A stretch of 64,000 nt of DNA from DATAWK01 sp036267255 (GTDB lineage Bacteria; Acidobacteriota; Terriglobia; Terriglobales; Acidobacteriaceae), in NCBI GenBank assembly GCA_036267255.1, contig DATAWK010000047.1, positions 1 through 64,000 on the forward strand. The letters run 5' to 3'. A program made the translations under genes and the position numbers. Shown here piece by piece: positions 41,326-50,884 of the stretch (positions are counted from its first letter, which is position 1; each line of letters starts with the position of its first letter). The notes under the pieces were generated by a model that saw only the letters and a program-made list of their open reading frames with translations, did not search any database and had not been told where the DNA came from.

Positions 41326-42279
41326 ATGAATGGAATAGCAGCGTATCCCGATTCCGTAGCCCCCCAGCCCGAAATTTCGCAGCGCACGCTGAACCATCTG
41401 CAGGCGCTGGAGGCGGAAAGCATTTTTATTTTTCGCGAAGCGGTAGCGGAGTTTGCGAATCCTGTCATGCTGTACTCCATCGGTAAGGATTCCTCTGTGC
41501 TGGTGCGCCTGGCGCAGAAGGCGTTCTATCCGGGAAAAATCCCTTTTCCATTGCTGCACATTGATACAAGCTACAAATTTCCTGAAATGATCCAGTTCCG
41601 CGATACCTTTACGCGTGGAATTGGCGCAGATCTGATCGTGCATCAGAATCGCAAGGCTTTGGATGAAGGAGCCAACCCGTTCTCACTTGGCACGCAGAAT
41701 TGCTGCGGATTTTTGAAGACGCGTGCGTTGTTGGATGCACTGGAGGCAGGCGGGTTTGATGCAGCCTTCGGTGGGGCCAGGCGCGATGAGGAAAAATCGC
41801 GCGCGAAGGAACGCATCTATTCCTTCCGCGACAAAGCCGGTCAATGGGACCCCAAGAACCAGCGGCCAGAGTTGTGGAATTTATACAATTCGCGTTTGAA
41901 CAAGGGCGAGAGCATTCGCATCTTTCCACTTTCAAACTGGACGGAACTGGATATCTGGCTCTATATCTATGCGGAACAGATTCCGTTGGTTCCCCTCTAC
42001 TACGCCCAGGAGCGTGAAGCTGTCGTTCGCGGATCCTCCATCATTTTGAAGTACGAAAACACGCCCATGTTGCCGGGAGAAAAGACGCAGCGCATCCAGT
42101 GCCGCATGCGTTCGCTCGGTTGCATGCCGTGCACGGGCGCCATTCGTTCGGAAGCAGACACGCTGCCCAAGATCATTGAGGAGCTGATTGCCTTTCGCAG
42201 GTCGGAGCGGGAGAACCGCGTGATCGATCACGATCAGGAAGGCTCCATGGAGACGAAGAAGCGCGAGGGATATTTCTAA
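41326..42279 (+). CDS. cysD: Sulfate adenylyltransferase subunit 2
   Basis: 317 residues, ATG 19 bp after the leader T-run. PAPS-reductase/ATP-sulfurylase fold with the PP-loop MLYSIGKDSSVLVRLAQKAF. Also GGARRDEEKSRAKERIYSFR, RIFPLSNWTELDIWLYI and the C-terminal SMETKKREGYF typical of CysD. With CysN it forms APS from sulfate and ATP. The operon is cysD-cysN-cysH with 1- and 4-bp overlaps. Confidence 0.97.
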   Translation: MNGIAAYPDSVAPQPEISQRTLNHLQALEAESIFIFREAVAEFANPVMLYSIGKDSSVLVRLAQKAFYPGKIPFPLLHIDTSYKFPEMIQFRDTFTRGIGADLIVHQNRKALDEGANPFSLGTQNCCGFLKTRALLDALEAGGFDAAFGGARRDEEKSRAKERIYSFRDKAGQWDPKNQRPELWNLYNSRLNKGESIRIFPLSNWTELDIWLYIYAEQIPLVPLYYAQEREAVVRGSSIILKYENTPMLPGEKTQRIQCRMRSLGCMPCTGAIRSEADTLPKIIEELIAFRRSERENRVIDHDQEGSMETKKREGYF

Positions 42280-43964
42280 TGACGCCTGCCACGGATACAA
42301 CTCCGCCGCTGGAGTTTCAGGATTTCCTCGACGAGCACCTGGAACGTGAACTGCTGCGCTTTACTACGGCAGGAAGCGTGGATGATGGCAAGTCGACACT
42401 GATTGGCCGCCTGCTGCACGACACGAAAGCTGTGTATGAAGATCAGCTGGCGTCGATCAAGCAAAGCCGCATCAACCGCGCGGCTGGGCCCATCGACTTC
42501 TCGCTGCTGACGGATGGTTTGCGTGCGGAACGTGAGCAGGGAATTACGATCGATGTTGCCTATCGCTACTTCTCAACCTCCCGGCGCAAGTTCATCATTG
42601 CAGACACGCCGGGCCATGAGCAGTACACGCGCAACATGGCGACCGGTGCTTCGACTGCTGACCTGGCCATTGTTTTGATCGATGGCAGCAAAGGCCTGTT
42701 GCCGCAATCGAGACGTCACACGTACATTGCGTCCCTGTTGGGGATTCCGCACGTCGTTGCCGCCATCAACAAGATGGATCTCGTGAAATATGACGAGGAC
42801 GCTTATAACAGGATCCGCGCAGATTTCCTTGAGTTGGCGCGTCGTCTGGGAATACAGAACCCGCAAATCATTCCCTTGAGCGCCCTTGAAGGCGACAACG
42901 TCGTTGCGCCAGGCAGCAAGATGCCCTGGTACGACGGCCCCACATTGCTGGAATATCTGGAGACCGTGCCGCTGGAGCAGGCCTTGCGGGAGCGCAGCCG
43001 CAATCGTGAAAGCCTGCGATTTCCTGTGCAGTTGGTGGTCCGTCCGGACGCGACGTTCCGGGGCTTCGCCGGTCAGATCGCCAGCGGGGTTCTGCGAACA
43101 GGTGATGAAGTGGTGGCGCTGCCTTCGGGGCGGCGCACGCGCATTGATTCCATCCACACCTATGACGGCGAACTGACGGAGGCGTTGGTTGCCATGCCGA
43201 TCACGGTTCGGTTGCAGGATGAGATCGACCTGAGTCGCGGCGAAATGCTGGTGTCGCCCAACGCTCTGCCCAATGTGTCGCGCAACTTCAACGGCAAGGT
43301 CGTCTGGCTACACGCTGATCCGCTACAGCCGGGACGTACCTATCTTGCGAAGCATACCTCGCGCGTGCTGCGTGTGCAGGCGACCGCCATTCATTACCGC
43401 GTGGACATGCATACGCTGCAGGAGCTGCCTGCCACGCAGCTGGAAATGAACGACATTGCTTCGGTCGACTTTTCTTCCAACCTGCCGCTTATGTTCGATA
43501 GCTATCAGGTAAATCGAACCATGGGCAGCCTGATCCTGATCGATCCCGTGACCAATGCGACAGTAGGAGCGGTCATGTTGGAGCGCGATCTGGGAGCGCA
43601 AGCCGCCGAGGCCCATGCTGCCCACATTGCGCCGGCATATCCGCTGATCCTGACGCGCGGGCAAGCGGAGGCCCAGCGCACGATTGTAGGAATTCTCCAC
43701 GAACGCAGTGTTCCGTACGTGTCTCTGGATGATCCGTATATTTCCGCGTTAGGTTTTGCCAGTGCTGTGCGTGTGGCGCAACTGGCGGGACTTGCTGCGG
43801 TGTACTCCGGCGACGCGATGACGCAGGAGATTGCGGAACAGGTTGAGCAATTTCTCCCCCGGTCTCGATGGATGGAGCTTCCGGACGGCAAGGTCGATAC
43901 CGATGTATTTCTGCAAACGCTGCATCGGATTTTGCATAGCAACGATCGCGAGGAAAACGAATGA
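42279..43964 (+). CDS. cysN: Sulfate adenylyltransferase subunit 1 (GTPase) with an extra C-terminal domain
   Basis: 561 residues. The ATG shares one base with the cysD stop. Translation GTPase motifs: GSVDDGKSTLIGRLL (G1), DTPGHEQYTRN (G3), INKMDL (G4). The EF-Tu-like domains 2 and 3 end near residue 430 (LILIDPVTNATVGAVML). About 125 more residues follow. Stand-alone CysN has about 475 residues and CysNC fusions about 630; the extra part has no kinase P-loop, so it is not a working APS kinase. An APS kinase is not needed because CysH here is an APS reductase. Confidence 0.94.
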   Translation: MTPATDTTPPLEFQDFLDEHLERELLRFTTAGSVDDGKSTLIGRLLHDTKAVYEDQLASIKQSRINRAAGPIDFSLLTDGLRAEREQGITIDVAYRYFSTSRRKFIIADTPGHEQYTRNMATGASTADLAIVLIDGSKGLLPQSRRHTYIASLLGIPHVVAAINKMDLVKYDEDAYNRIRADFLELARRLGIQNPQIIPLSALEGDNVVAPGSKMPWYDGPTLLEYLETVPLEQALRERSRNRESLRFPVQLVVRPDATFRGFAGQIASGVLRTGDEVVALPSGRRTRIDSIHTYDGELTEALVAMPITVRLQDEIDLSRGEMLVSPNALPNVSRNFNGKVVWLHADPLQPGRTYLAKHTSRVLRVQATAIHYRVDMHTLQELPATQLEMNDIASVDFSSNLPLMFDSYQVNRTMGSLILIDPVTNATVGAVMLERDLGAQAAEAHAAHIAPAYPLILTRGQAEAQRTIVGILHERSVPYVSLDDPYISALGFASAVRVAQLAGLAAVYSGDAMTQEIAEQVEQFLPRSRWMELPDGKVDTDVFLQTLHRILHSNDREENE

Positions 43965-44659
43965 TTACGACGGAGAGCAGGGAGTTGCTGGAGACGCAGG
44001 CCGCGGAGACATTTGTTGCGTCCTTGCTGCGCGAATCACAAGGCGCGCGCGCTTGCTTAACCAGCAGCCTGCAGGTGGAAGACATGGTGGTGCTGCATCT
44101 GTTGCGGCAGCATGTTCCAGATATTCCAGTCATCTTTCTGGATACGGGCTATCACTTTGCGGAAACCTATGCGTATCGCGACCGCATGGTGCAGGAGTGG
44201 TCGATCAATCTGATAAACGTTCTGCCGGAAACAACCGTGGCGCAGCACGAAAGCAAGCTTGGGAAACAATATCTTGTTGAACCCACCCAGTGCTGCCAGT
44301 CGCGCAAGGTCGCACCGCTGATGCGTTCGCTGGAGCCGTTCGGTCTTTGGTTTACGGGCCTGCGCCGGGAACAGTCGCCAACGCGCGCCAACCTGAAAAA
44401 GGTGGAAGAGCATCAACTGCCGACCGCAAAAAAACTATGGAAGTTGAGCCCTCTGGCGGATTGGACGTGGCAGCAGGTTTGGGACTACATCACAGAACAC
44501 AAAATTCCTCACTTGTCTCTCTACGATCAGGGCTATCGCAGCATTGGCTGTGAGCCGTGCACGCAGCTATCCACAGATCCGAACAATCCACGTGCCGGCC
44601 GCTGGGGCGGAAAAAAGCTGGAGTGTGGCATCCACACGTTTTCAGAAGCGAAGAGTTAA
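43961..44659 (+). CDS. cysH: Adenylylsulfate (APS) reductase
   Basis: 232 residues, ATGA overlap with cysN. SSLQVEDMVVLHLL and PVIFLDTGYHFAETY form the nucleotide-binding fold. Cys111-Cys112 and Cys197/Cys200 (CEPC) are the 4Fe-4S ligands that mark APS-type rather than PAPS-type reductases; the catalytic cysteine is in ECGIH near residue 223. No thioredoxin-like domain is fused. It reduces APS to sulfite for the divergent sulfite reductase. Confidence 0.95.
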   Translation: MITTESRELLETQAAETFVASLLRESQGARACLTSSLQVEDMVVLHLLRQHVPDIPVIFLDTGYHFAETYAYRDRMVQEWSINLINVLPETTVAQHESKLGKQYLVEPTQCCQSRKVAPLMRSLEPFGLWFTGLRREQSPTRANLKKVEEHQLPTAKKLWKLSPLADWTWQQVWDYITEHKIPHLSLYDQGYRSIGCEPCTQLSTDPNNPRAGRWGGKKLECGIHTFSEAKS

Positions 44660-45083
44660 GAGAGCCGCGGACACTCGAAAAGAGCAGCATCTTTCAAAGA
44701 GCATCATCTTTCATCGATAGAACCAGTCGCCAATGTCTGAAAGCTGGCGGCTGGCTTCTGCATGCAGGCCGTGTCTTTTTGTAGCTCCGTGGCCAGAAGT
44801 TGCACCACCAGCGTAGTTGCTTCCATGCAGCCATGTGCAGCCGCATCGACGGCAGCACCCAGTCCAGGGATGTTTCCGCCACTGCCCACCACGACTCAGC
44901 CATCACCACGACTCAGTTTTGTTCGATGCATGCCGCCAGGGCAGTTCTCCAGGCGATAAAAGCATTTGTACGAGTCCATTGTTTTGGGCGATTGAGCGGA
45001 AAATTCTCTATTTGGGGAAAATTTCGGCTGCCCATGTATAGGAAAATGTGATACCTTAAGAAGTTTTCATTATGGAGGTAGGC
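44660..45083. other. Intergenic stretch without a clear gene
   Basis: The left end has an imperfect 16-bp direct repeat (AGAGCAGCATCTTTCA at 44681 and AGAGCATCATCTTTCA at 44698, period 17). An AT-rich stretch at about 44,995-45,070 probably holds the promoter of the acyl-CoA dehydrogenase gene. A weak small frame on the minus strand is listed separately. Nothing else was recognised. Confidence 0.5.
44704..44892 (-). CDS. Possible small protein, unrecognised
   Basis: 62 codons from a GTG with no visible ribosome-binding site. The translation is soluble and plausible in composition (GLGAAVDAAAHGCMEATTLV) with Gly/Ala at the N-terminus and a helical remainder. It could be a small gene, a remnant, or chance in a GC-rich gap. 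No family recognised. Confidence 0.2.
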   Translation of the reverse strand: MVGSGGNIPGLGAAVDAAAHGCMEATTLVVQLLATELQKDTACMQKPAASFQTLATGSIDER

Positions 45084-46268
45084 ATGGCAACACCAACGCT
45101 CGACACGGCAACGCAGACAGGAACGCCATTTCACGTCTTTACGGAGGAGCAGCAGCAGCTCCGTAAGGAGATTCGGGAATTTGCCACGCGAGAGATCGCT
45201 CCGAACGTGATGCGTTGGGACGAGGCCAGCGAGTTTCCCGTGGACCTGGTGAAGCAGCTCGGACAAATGGGTCTAATGGGGATTATTTTTCCGCAGGAAT
45301 ATGGCGGTTCCGGCCTGGGCTATGTCGAGTACGTAATTGCGATTGAAGAACTCTCCCGCGTCGATGGCTCGATCGGCATCATTGTGGCCTCGCACAATTC
45401 CCTCTGCACGAACCATATTTTTATGGCGGGTACGGAGGAGCAGCGCAAAAAGTACGTTAGCAAACTTGCCAGCGGGGAGTGGCTGGGTTCGTGGGGACTG
45501 ACCGAGCCGGGCTCCGGGTCTGACGCAGGTGGTGCGCGTACCTCCGCCATCAGGAAAGGCGATCGCTGGGTGCTGAACGGCAACAAGACCTTCATCACCA
45601 ACGGTCATTATGCCGATGTTGCGGTGGTGATTGCCGTCACCGATAAAATACAGGGAACGCGCGGTCTATCTGCATTTGTCGTTGAAAAGGGAACGCCGGG
45701 ATTTCGCCCGGGCAAGAAGGAAAATAAGCTGGGCCTGCGTGCCAGTGACACTTCCGAGTTGATCTTTGAGGACTGCGAAATTCCCGCGGAAAATTTGCTG
45801 GGCAAAGAGGGTGAAGGCTTCAAGGATTCCATGAAGGTGCTGGATGGAGGACGCATCTCGATTGCCGCTTTGGGCCTGGGCATGGCGCAGGGAGCGCTGG
45901 ACGCCAGCGTGAAGTACACCAAAGAGCGCAAGCAGTTCGGTCAAGCCATCTGCGAGTTTCAGGGGATCCAGTGGAAACTTGCCGATATGGCCACACAACT
46001 GGACGCTGCGCGTTTGCTGACACTGCGCGCCGCCCACATGAAAGATGCCGGGCAGCGGGTGACGCAGGAATCCGCAATGGCGAAGCTATACTCCAGCGAA
46101 GTTGCGGTCAGGATTTGCGACGAGTGCGTGCAGTTGCACGGTGGGTATGGATTCATCAAGGACTACCCGGCGGAGAAGTTCTACCGCGATGTGAAGCTCT
46201 GCACTATTGGTGAGGGAACCAGCGAGATTCAGCGCATGGTGATCGCGCGTGAGCTGCTGAAGAAGTAA
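45084..46268 (+). CDS. Acyl-CoA dehydrogenase
   Basis: 394 residues. The ATG at 45084 is chosen because GGAGG lies five bases upstream; an in-frame ATG at 45072 lies before it. FAD/acyl-CoA dehydrogenase blocks: FTEEQQQLRKEIREFA, LTEPGSGSDAGG, GNKTFITNG, and QLHGGYGFIKDYPAEKFYRD. The catalytic Glu sits in IGEGTSEIQRMV, the short/medium-chain position. Likely acts in beta-oxidation or branched-chain amino-acid breakdown; the meaB and epimerase genes nearby would handle the propionyl-CoA formed. Confidence 0.93.
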   Translation: MATPTLDTATQTGTPFHVFTEEQQQLRKEIREFATREIAPNVMRWDEASEFPVDLVKQLGQMGLMGIIFPQEYGGSGLGYVEYVIAIEELSRVDGSIGIIVASHNSLCTNHIFMAGTEEQRKKYVSKLASGEWLGSWGLTEPGSGSDAGGARTSAIRKGDRWVLNGNKTFITNGHYADVAVVIAVTDKIQGTRGLSAFVVEKGTPGFRPGKKENKLGLRASDTSELIFEDCEIPAENLLGKEGEGFKDSMKVLDGGRISIAALGLGMAQGALDASVKYTKERKQFGQAICEFQGIQWKLADMATQLDAARLLTLRAAHMKDAGQRVTQESAMAKLYSSEVAVRICDECVQLHGGYGFIKDYPAEKFYRDVKLCTIGEGTSEIQRMVIARELLKK

Positions 46269-46279
46269 TGTTGCAGGCG

Positions 46280-47905
46280 CTAATCGATAGGTTCTGCCGG
46301 TCGCCGGAACCTTGGCTTCTGCATCAGATACCCGATAGGAATCAAACACGCCGTCAGTAGAACTAAAATGTGCGCCGTATCGATGTAGGCCAATACACGC
46401 GCCTGCTGCTGCATCAGATGGTAGACCTGCGCCATTGCATGGGCGGTGGCGTCCGGTTGGGAATAACCACCCTGATGCAACGCTCCAGTAAGTCCGGACT
46501 GCATTCCTTGATATTGCATGGACGCCGGATTTACATGCGCCGCCAGATATGTCTGGTGCGTCTGCGAACGGCGTGTAATCAGCGTGGTGATAAAGGAAAT
46601 TCCCAGACTGCCGCCAATGTTGCGCGACAGCGCGGTCAGTCCGGACACTTCGTTGTTTTTTGCCTGCGGGATGCCCACGAACGACATGACGCTGATGGGG
46701 ACAAAGAGTAAAGGCATGCCCAGCACCATGATGACGCGCCAACTGGCCGCATCCCAGAAGCTGATGCTTAGGTCCAGATCTCCAAGGCGCAGGATGCCCA
46801 GGGTTACCACGATAAAGCCAATGGTAATCATCAAACGCGGATCAAGCTTCTGTCCGATAAATCCGACGATCGGAAACAGAACGATCAGGACAAGCCCACC
46901 AACGGAAAGCGCAAGGCCAGCCTGCTCCGCGGTGTAGCCCATCAGTTCCTGAAGGTACTGCGGAATCATCACGGTGGTGGAGATAAGCGCGGCGCCAATC
47001 ATCAACATCACGATCTGTGTCATGACGAAGTTGCGCTGTTTGTAAAGCGACAGGTCGATGATGGGGTGCTCGACGGTAAGCTCGCGATAAAGAAACGCGA
47101 TAAAGCCAGCGCCGGCGATAAAGGCACAGAGAATGATGAAGTGCGATCCGAACCAGTCGTCCTCCTGGCCCTTGTCGAGCATCACCTGCAGTGCGCCGAT
47201 GGTCACAATCAAAAGTCCCAGCCCGATGCCATCCACACCGCCGACAGTCTTGCGTTTCCGCTTCAGGTAAGGAGGGTCTTCCACAATGCGGCTGGTGAGT
47301 ATGAGAGACAAAATGCCGACGGGGATGTTCAGGAAAAAGATCCAGCGCCAGGTATAGCTGTCGGTGATCCAGCCGCCGACGGTGGGGCCAATGGCGGGCG
47401 CCAGCACCACAGCCATACCGTATAAGGAAAAGGCCACACTGCGTCGCTCAGGCGGAAATGTGTCGGCCAGGATGGAGCGTTCGCTGGGTTGCAGACCACC
47501 GCCGGCAGCGCCTTGAATCAGGCGAAAGAAGATCAGAATATGCAGCGTGGGCGCCAGTCCGCAAAGCAAAGAGAAGGTTGTGAACAGTGCCACACACGTC
47601 ATGTAAAAACGTTTGCGTCCAATGCGGTTGGAGATCCAGCCGCTGATCGGCAACACACAGGCATTCGATACAAGATACGAGGTCAGCACCCAGGTGCTTT
47701 CATCCTGGCTGGACGCCAGCGAGCCTGCGATATGCGGCAACGCCACATTGGCAATGCTGGTGTCCAGCGCCTCCATGAACGTGGCCAGCGTTACGGTCAA
47801 CGCGATGATCCACGGATTGAAGCGTGGATGCCAGACTTCAAATTCGTCGTACTCGTGCTGCACGTCTTTGGACGTAGAAGAGGGCTGCACGGTAGATTCG
47901 GACAT
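46280..47905 (-). CDS. DHA2-family multidrug exporter (EmrB/QacA type)
   Basis: 541 residues, ATG at 47905 with GGAG six bases before. Fourteen predicted helices; motif D1-like LATFMEALDTSIANVALPHI in helix 1, motif A GWISNRIGRKRF, and motif C GMAVVLAPAIGPTVGGWI in helix 5. Proton-driven export of drugs or metabolites, often with an EmrA-type adaptor, which is not encoded here. Convergent with the acyl-CoA dehydrogenase gene. Confidence 0.92.
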   Translation of the reverse strand: MSESTVQPSSTSKDVQHEYDEFEVWHPRFNPWIIALTVTLATFMEALDTSIANVALPHIAGSLASSQDESTWVLTSYLVSNACVLPISGWISNRIGRKRFYMTCVALFTTFSLLCGLAPTLHILIFFRLIQGAAGGGLQPSERSILADTFPPERRSVAFSLYGMAVVLAPAIGPTVGGWITDSYTWRWIFFLNIPVGILSLILTSRIVEDPPYLKRKRKTVGGVDGIGLGLLIVTIGALQVMLDKGQEDDWFGSHFIILCAFIAGAGFIAFLYRELTVEHPIIDLSLYKQRNFVMTQIVMLMIGAALISTTVMIPQYLQELMGYTAEQAGLALSVGGLVLIVLFPIVGFIGQKLDPRLMITIGFIVVTLGILRLGDLDLSISFWDAASWRVIMVLGMPLLFVPISVMSFVGIPQAKNNEVSGLTALSRNIGGSLGISFITTLITRRSQTHQTYLAAHVNPASMQYQGMQSGLTGALHQGGYSQPDATAHAMAQVYHLMQQQARVLAYIDTAHILVLLTACLIPIGYLMQKPRFRRPAEPID

Positions 47906-48120
47906 CAAGACTCCAGCGGCTGATTCTGTAACGAGATACTTGCAGTGTAAATGCTGGTTAGCAGGGAATCGAAGTATGCGAGCAATGAAATATTCTGAAT
48001 CGTGGCGCAGTCAATTGCATCGGCTGCAAGCCGGTCTTTGAAGATACCGGCGGAGCATTCTTCCGTGTTTTGAAGTCCGGGTGCCGGTCGAGAGCCGAAC
48101 GCGATATCATCGCAACGGTG

Positions 48121-49134
48121 ATGCCTGTTACGACACTCAATCACGCAATGCATGAAGAGACGGCTGGGGCCCTGCTGGAGCGGATGCGAGCGGGCGATGT
48201 GCGTGCCTTGGCGCGCGCTATTTCTTTAGTGGAGAACGAAACCGCTGCTGCTCCGGCGCTGCTGTCAGCCTGTTTCCCTTATGCGGGTCACGCGCTGCGG
48301 GTTGGCCTGACAGGCGCTCCCGGTGCGGGCAAAAGCACGTTGGTTGATTATTTAGCGCTTCACTACCGCACGCAGCAGCAAACCGTGGGTGTGGTTGCTG
48401 TCGATCCCACAAGCCCCTATACCGGTGGTGCGATTCTGGGCGATCGCATCCGCATGCAGCGCCATCACGCGGATACGGGCCTGTACATTCGCAGCATGGC
48501 GACACGAGGATACCTGGGGGGCCTGGCGCGGGCGACCGCGGACGTCGCTTCTGTCGTAGAAGCCAGCGGGAAAGATCGTCTGCTGATTGAGACAGTGGGC
48601 GTGGGCCAGGATGAAGTGGACATTGTGCGGCTGGCCGATGTAACGGTGGTGGTTCTGGTGCCCGGGCTGGGGGACGATGTGCAAAGTATCAAGGCTGGCA
48701 TTCAGGAGATTGCCGATATTTTCGTCGTCAACAAAAGCGATCGCGAGGGTGCGGATCGTGTCGTGAGCGAAATTCTTGCCATGCAGTCCTTAGGTGCGTA
48801 TCCAAACGGATGGGTACCGCCTGTGCTGAAGACAACGGCCAGCACCGGACAGGGCATTGAAGAGCTGGCGGAGACAATTGAGAAGTGTTATTTGGCTTTG
48901 CAGCAGAATGGACGGCTGGAGGCAAAACGCACCGCCGGCTGGCGAGAGCGGTTGCTGGATATGATCCGCCAACAGTTGATGCGCGAACTGGTCGAGCATC
49001 GCATCGGACACGCACAGTTGGAGGAGCATGCCCATGCCATCGCCGAGGGGCGGGAAGACCCTTACCGGCTGGTAGAAGTTTTATTGAGAGACCTTCTGGC
49101 GCAACGCGCGGACGCGGAGAAGCGAGACGCATAA
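48121..49134 (+). CDS. meaB: Methylmalonyl-CoA mutase-associated GTPase MeaB
   Basis: 337 residues from ATG 48121; an ATG at 48151 is also possible. P-loop LTGAPGAGKSTLVD, then VGVVAVDPTSPYTGGAILGDRIRM (switch region), ETVGVGQDEVDIV and VVNKSDREGAD (NKxD). MeaB guards the B12-dependent mutase. The mutase itself is not in the window, but the epimerase follows directly. Confidence 0.94.
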   Translation: MPVTTLNHAMHEETAGALLERMRAGDVRALARAISLVENETAAAPALLSACFPYAGHALRVGLTGAPGAGKSTLVDYLALHYRTQQQTVGVVAVDPTSPYTGGAILGDRIRMQRHHADTGLYIRSMATRGYLGGLARATADVASVVEASGKDRLLIETVGVGQDEVDIVRLADVTVVVLVPGLGDDVQSIKAGIQEIADIFVVNKSDREGADRVVSEILAMQSLGAYPNGWVPPVLKTTASTGQGIEELAETIEKCYLALQQNGRLEAKRTAGWRERLLDMIRQQLMRELVEHRIGHAQLEEHAHAIAEGREDPYRLVEVLLRDLLAQRADAEKRDA

Positions 49135-49149
49135 AGGCAGGTAACGAAT

Positions 49150-49572
49150 ATGTTTCGGATTGATCATTTAGGGATTGCAGTGCGGGACTTGCAGCAGGCG
49201 CGCCTGTTTTATGAATTGCTGGGAATGAATGTCGGGCCGGAAGAGGTTGTCGAGCACGAACAGGTGCGAACCGCCATGATTCCCGTAGGTGAGAGCCGCA
49301 TTGAATTGTTGGAGCCGCTATCCCAGGAATCGGTGATTGGCCGCTTCCTGGAACGTCGTGGGGAAGGGATGCACCACGTGGCATTGCACGTCGATGACAT
49401 TGCAGAAGTCTTCTCGGAGATGAAGGTGGCGGGCATGCGGCTGGTTTCCGATGAGCTGAAGATTGGCGCAGGCGGTCATCTGTATTTCTTTGTGCATCCG
49501 TCGAGCACAGGGGGTGTTCTGATCGAAATCTGCCAGAATGAAATCTGCCAGAATGCGGATGCGGTCGTTTAA
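49150..49572 (+). CDS. mce: Methylmalonyl-CoA epimerase
   Basis: 140 residues, VOC fold. IDHLGIAVRDLQQARLFYELLG at the N-terminus and GEGMHHVALHVDDI give the metal-binding His residues; FFVHPSSTGGVLIEICQ holds the Glu. It lies 15 bp after meaB and shares one base with tsaB. The C-terminus carries a 15-bp tandem duplication (see repeat). Confidence 0.92.
   Translation: MFRIDHLGIAVRDLQQARLFYELLGMNVGPEEVVEHEQVRTAMIPVGESRIELLEPLSQESVIGRFLERRGEGMHHVALHVDDIAEVFSEMKVAGMRLVSDELKIGAGGHLYFFVHPSSTGGVLIEICQNEICQNADAVV
49525..49554 (+). repeat. 15-bp in-frame tandem duplication at the end of the epimerase gene
   Basis: GAAATCTGCCAGAAT occurs at 49525-49539 and again at 49540-49554, giving EICQN twice. 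Copies are identical, so the event may be recent or under little constraint near the C-terminus. Confidence 0.95.
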
Positions 49573-50267
49573 TGCTATTGCTGGCGATCGATACGGCAGG
49601 CCAGACGGGCAGCGTGACACTGGCCACGGAAGATGCAGGCGGCCTGACATCGGTAGCGGCTGTCGATCTTCCGGGACGCACCTTTTCGGCGCGATTGATT
49701 CCTGCGCTTTCCGAATTGCTGCAGGCCCGGAATGCAACTCTGGATGCTGTCGATGGATTCGTTGTTGTGCGTGGGCCCGGATCGTTTACCGGGCTGCGCG
49801 TGGGCCTGAGCGCCGTGAAGGGTCTGGCTGAAGGAACCGGAAAACCTGTAATCGCGCTGTCGCGGCTGGCGGTGATGGCTGCAATGCAGCCGGAACATGC
49901 CGAAGTCCATGCCATTCTGGATGCGGGACGCGGCGAATTTTATTATGGCGAATACCGCGACGCCGGATGGCAATGTGTGCGAGAGTCGCTGGAGACAGCT
50001 GAAACTCTGCGCGCAGCGCTCCAAAGCGCGCAGGCTGCGAAACCGGCCATCTGTATTGTTGCAGAGACCGCGGCGGCCACGACGCTCGCGGAGCATTGGG
50101 ATATCGTCGTCGCGAATCCAACGGCTGTCGAAACCTTGCCGTTGGCATGGCGATTCTGGCAGGCACAGTCCTTTGCGGACATCGCGTTATTGGACGCCAA
50201 CTATCTGCGCCGTTCCGATGCGGAACTCTTTGCCAGGCCAAAATCCCCCGTGGCGCAGAGGCGTTAA
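49572..50267 (+). CDS. tsaB: tRNA threonylcarbamoyladenosine biosynthesis protein TsaB
   Basis: 231 residues, ATG overlapping the epimerase stop by one base. ASKHA-fold: LLLAIDTAGQTGSVTL at the start, and the strong signature GPGSFTGLRVGLSAVKGLA at about residue 70. It works with TsaD and TsaE to make t6A37 in tRNA. Adjacent to rimI, a common pairing. Confidence 0.94.
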   Translation: MLLLAIDTAGQTGSVTLATEDAGGLTSVAAVDLPGRTFSARLIPALSELLQARNATLDAVDGFVVVRGPGSFTGLRVGLSAVKGLAEGTGKPVIALSRLAVMAAMQPEHAEVHAILDAGRGEFYYGEYRDAGWQCVRESLETAETLRAALQSAQAAKPAICIVAETAAATTLAEHWDIVVANPTAVETLPLAWRFWQAQSFADIALLDANYLRRSDAELFARPKSPVAQRR

Positions 50268-50274
50268 GATTTCC

Positions 50275-50811
50275 ATGCAAACGCCTGCGATGACTTCCGC
50301 TCTCTTTCCTGACGATACTTCGATTCGCATTGCGACACTGGAGGATGTCGATGGCATCGTGTCCGTGCAGGCGTCTGCTCCAGAGGCAGCACAGTGGTCT
50401 CGTGCGGTGTATGCGGACATGATGACTGCGCGGATGCCGCCGGGCATTGGTTATCGGCGCGTGATATTTGTCGCTATGCATACGACCGCAATCCTTGGCT
50501 TCGCGGTTGTGGGAACGTTGCAGCTTACGGAAGCCACCGAATGTGAGTTGGAAAATATGGCTGTAGCCCCGGCATGGCGTCGTCGCGGACTGGGCCGCAG
50601 GCTGGTAGAGAAGGCAATTCACTGGTGCGTAGAACAGAAAACTTCTCAAGTATTACTTGAAGTACGGGCGTCCAATATTGCAGCCATGGAACTGTATGAA
50701 GGCATGGGATTTCAGCATGTGGGCCGACGGCTCGGCTACTATCGGCAGCCGTCCGAGGACGCCATGCAGATGGCCTGGAAACCTGCGCAGAGTGCTATGC
50801 CGGGCTGTTGA
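50275..50811 (+). CDS. rimI: Ribosomal protein S18 alanine N-acetyltransferase
   Basis: 178 residues from ATG 50275, with GAGGCG about 11 bases upstream. GNAT fold: CELENMAVAPAWRRRGLGRRLVEKAI carries the acetyl-CoA pyrophosphate loop, followed by VLLEVRASNIAAMELYEGMGF. The N-terminal 20 residues are longer than in E. coli RimI. Neighbour tsaB supports the call. Confidence 0.88.
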   Translation: MQTPAMTSALFPDDTSIRIATLEDVDGIVSVQASAPEAAQWSRAVYADMMTARMPPGIGYRRVIFVAMHTTAILGFAVVGTLQLTEATECELENMAVAPAWRRRGLGRRLVEKAIHWCVEQKTSQVLLEVRASNIAAMELYEGMGFQHVGRRLGYYRQPSEDAMQMAWKPAQSAMPGC

Positions 50812-50884
50812 AAACCTGTGGTTGCAGAGTGCTTTCCTTGGTGGTACTGTGGGCGTCTGAAGTAATAGGAGGAGATACCTGCCT

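Noticed and set aside
42279..43964. CysNC bifunctional fusion
   Set aside because: The C-terminal extension is too short and lacks the GxxGxGKS/T P-loop of APS kinase.
46281..46311. Terminator between the acyl-CoA dehydrogenase and exporter genes (AGGTTC / GGAACCT arms)
   Set aside because: It lies inside the exporter coding end, the stem is interrupted, and no T-run follows.
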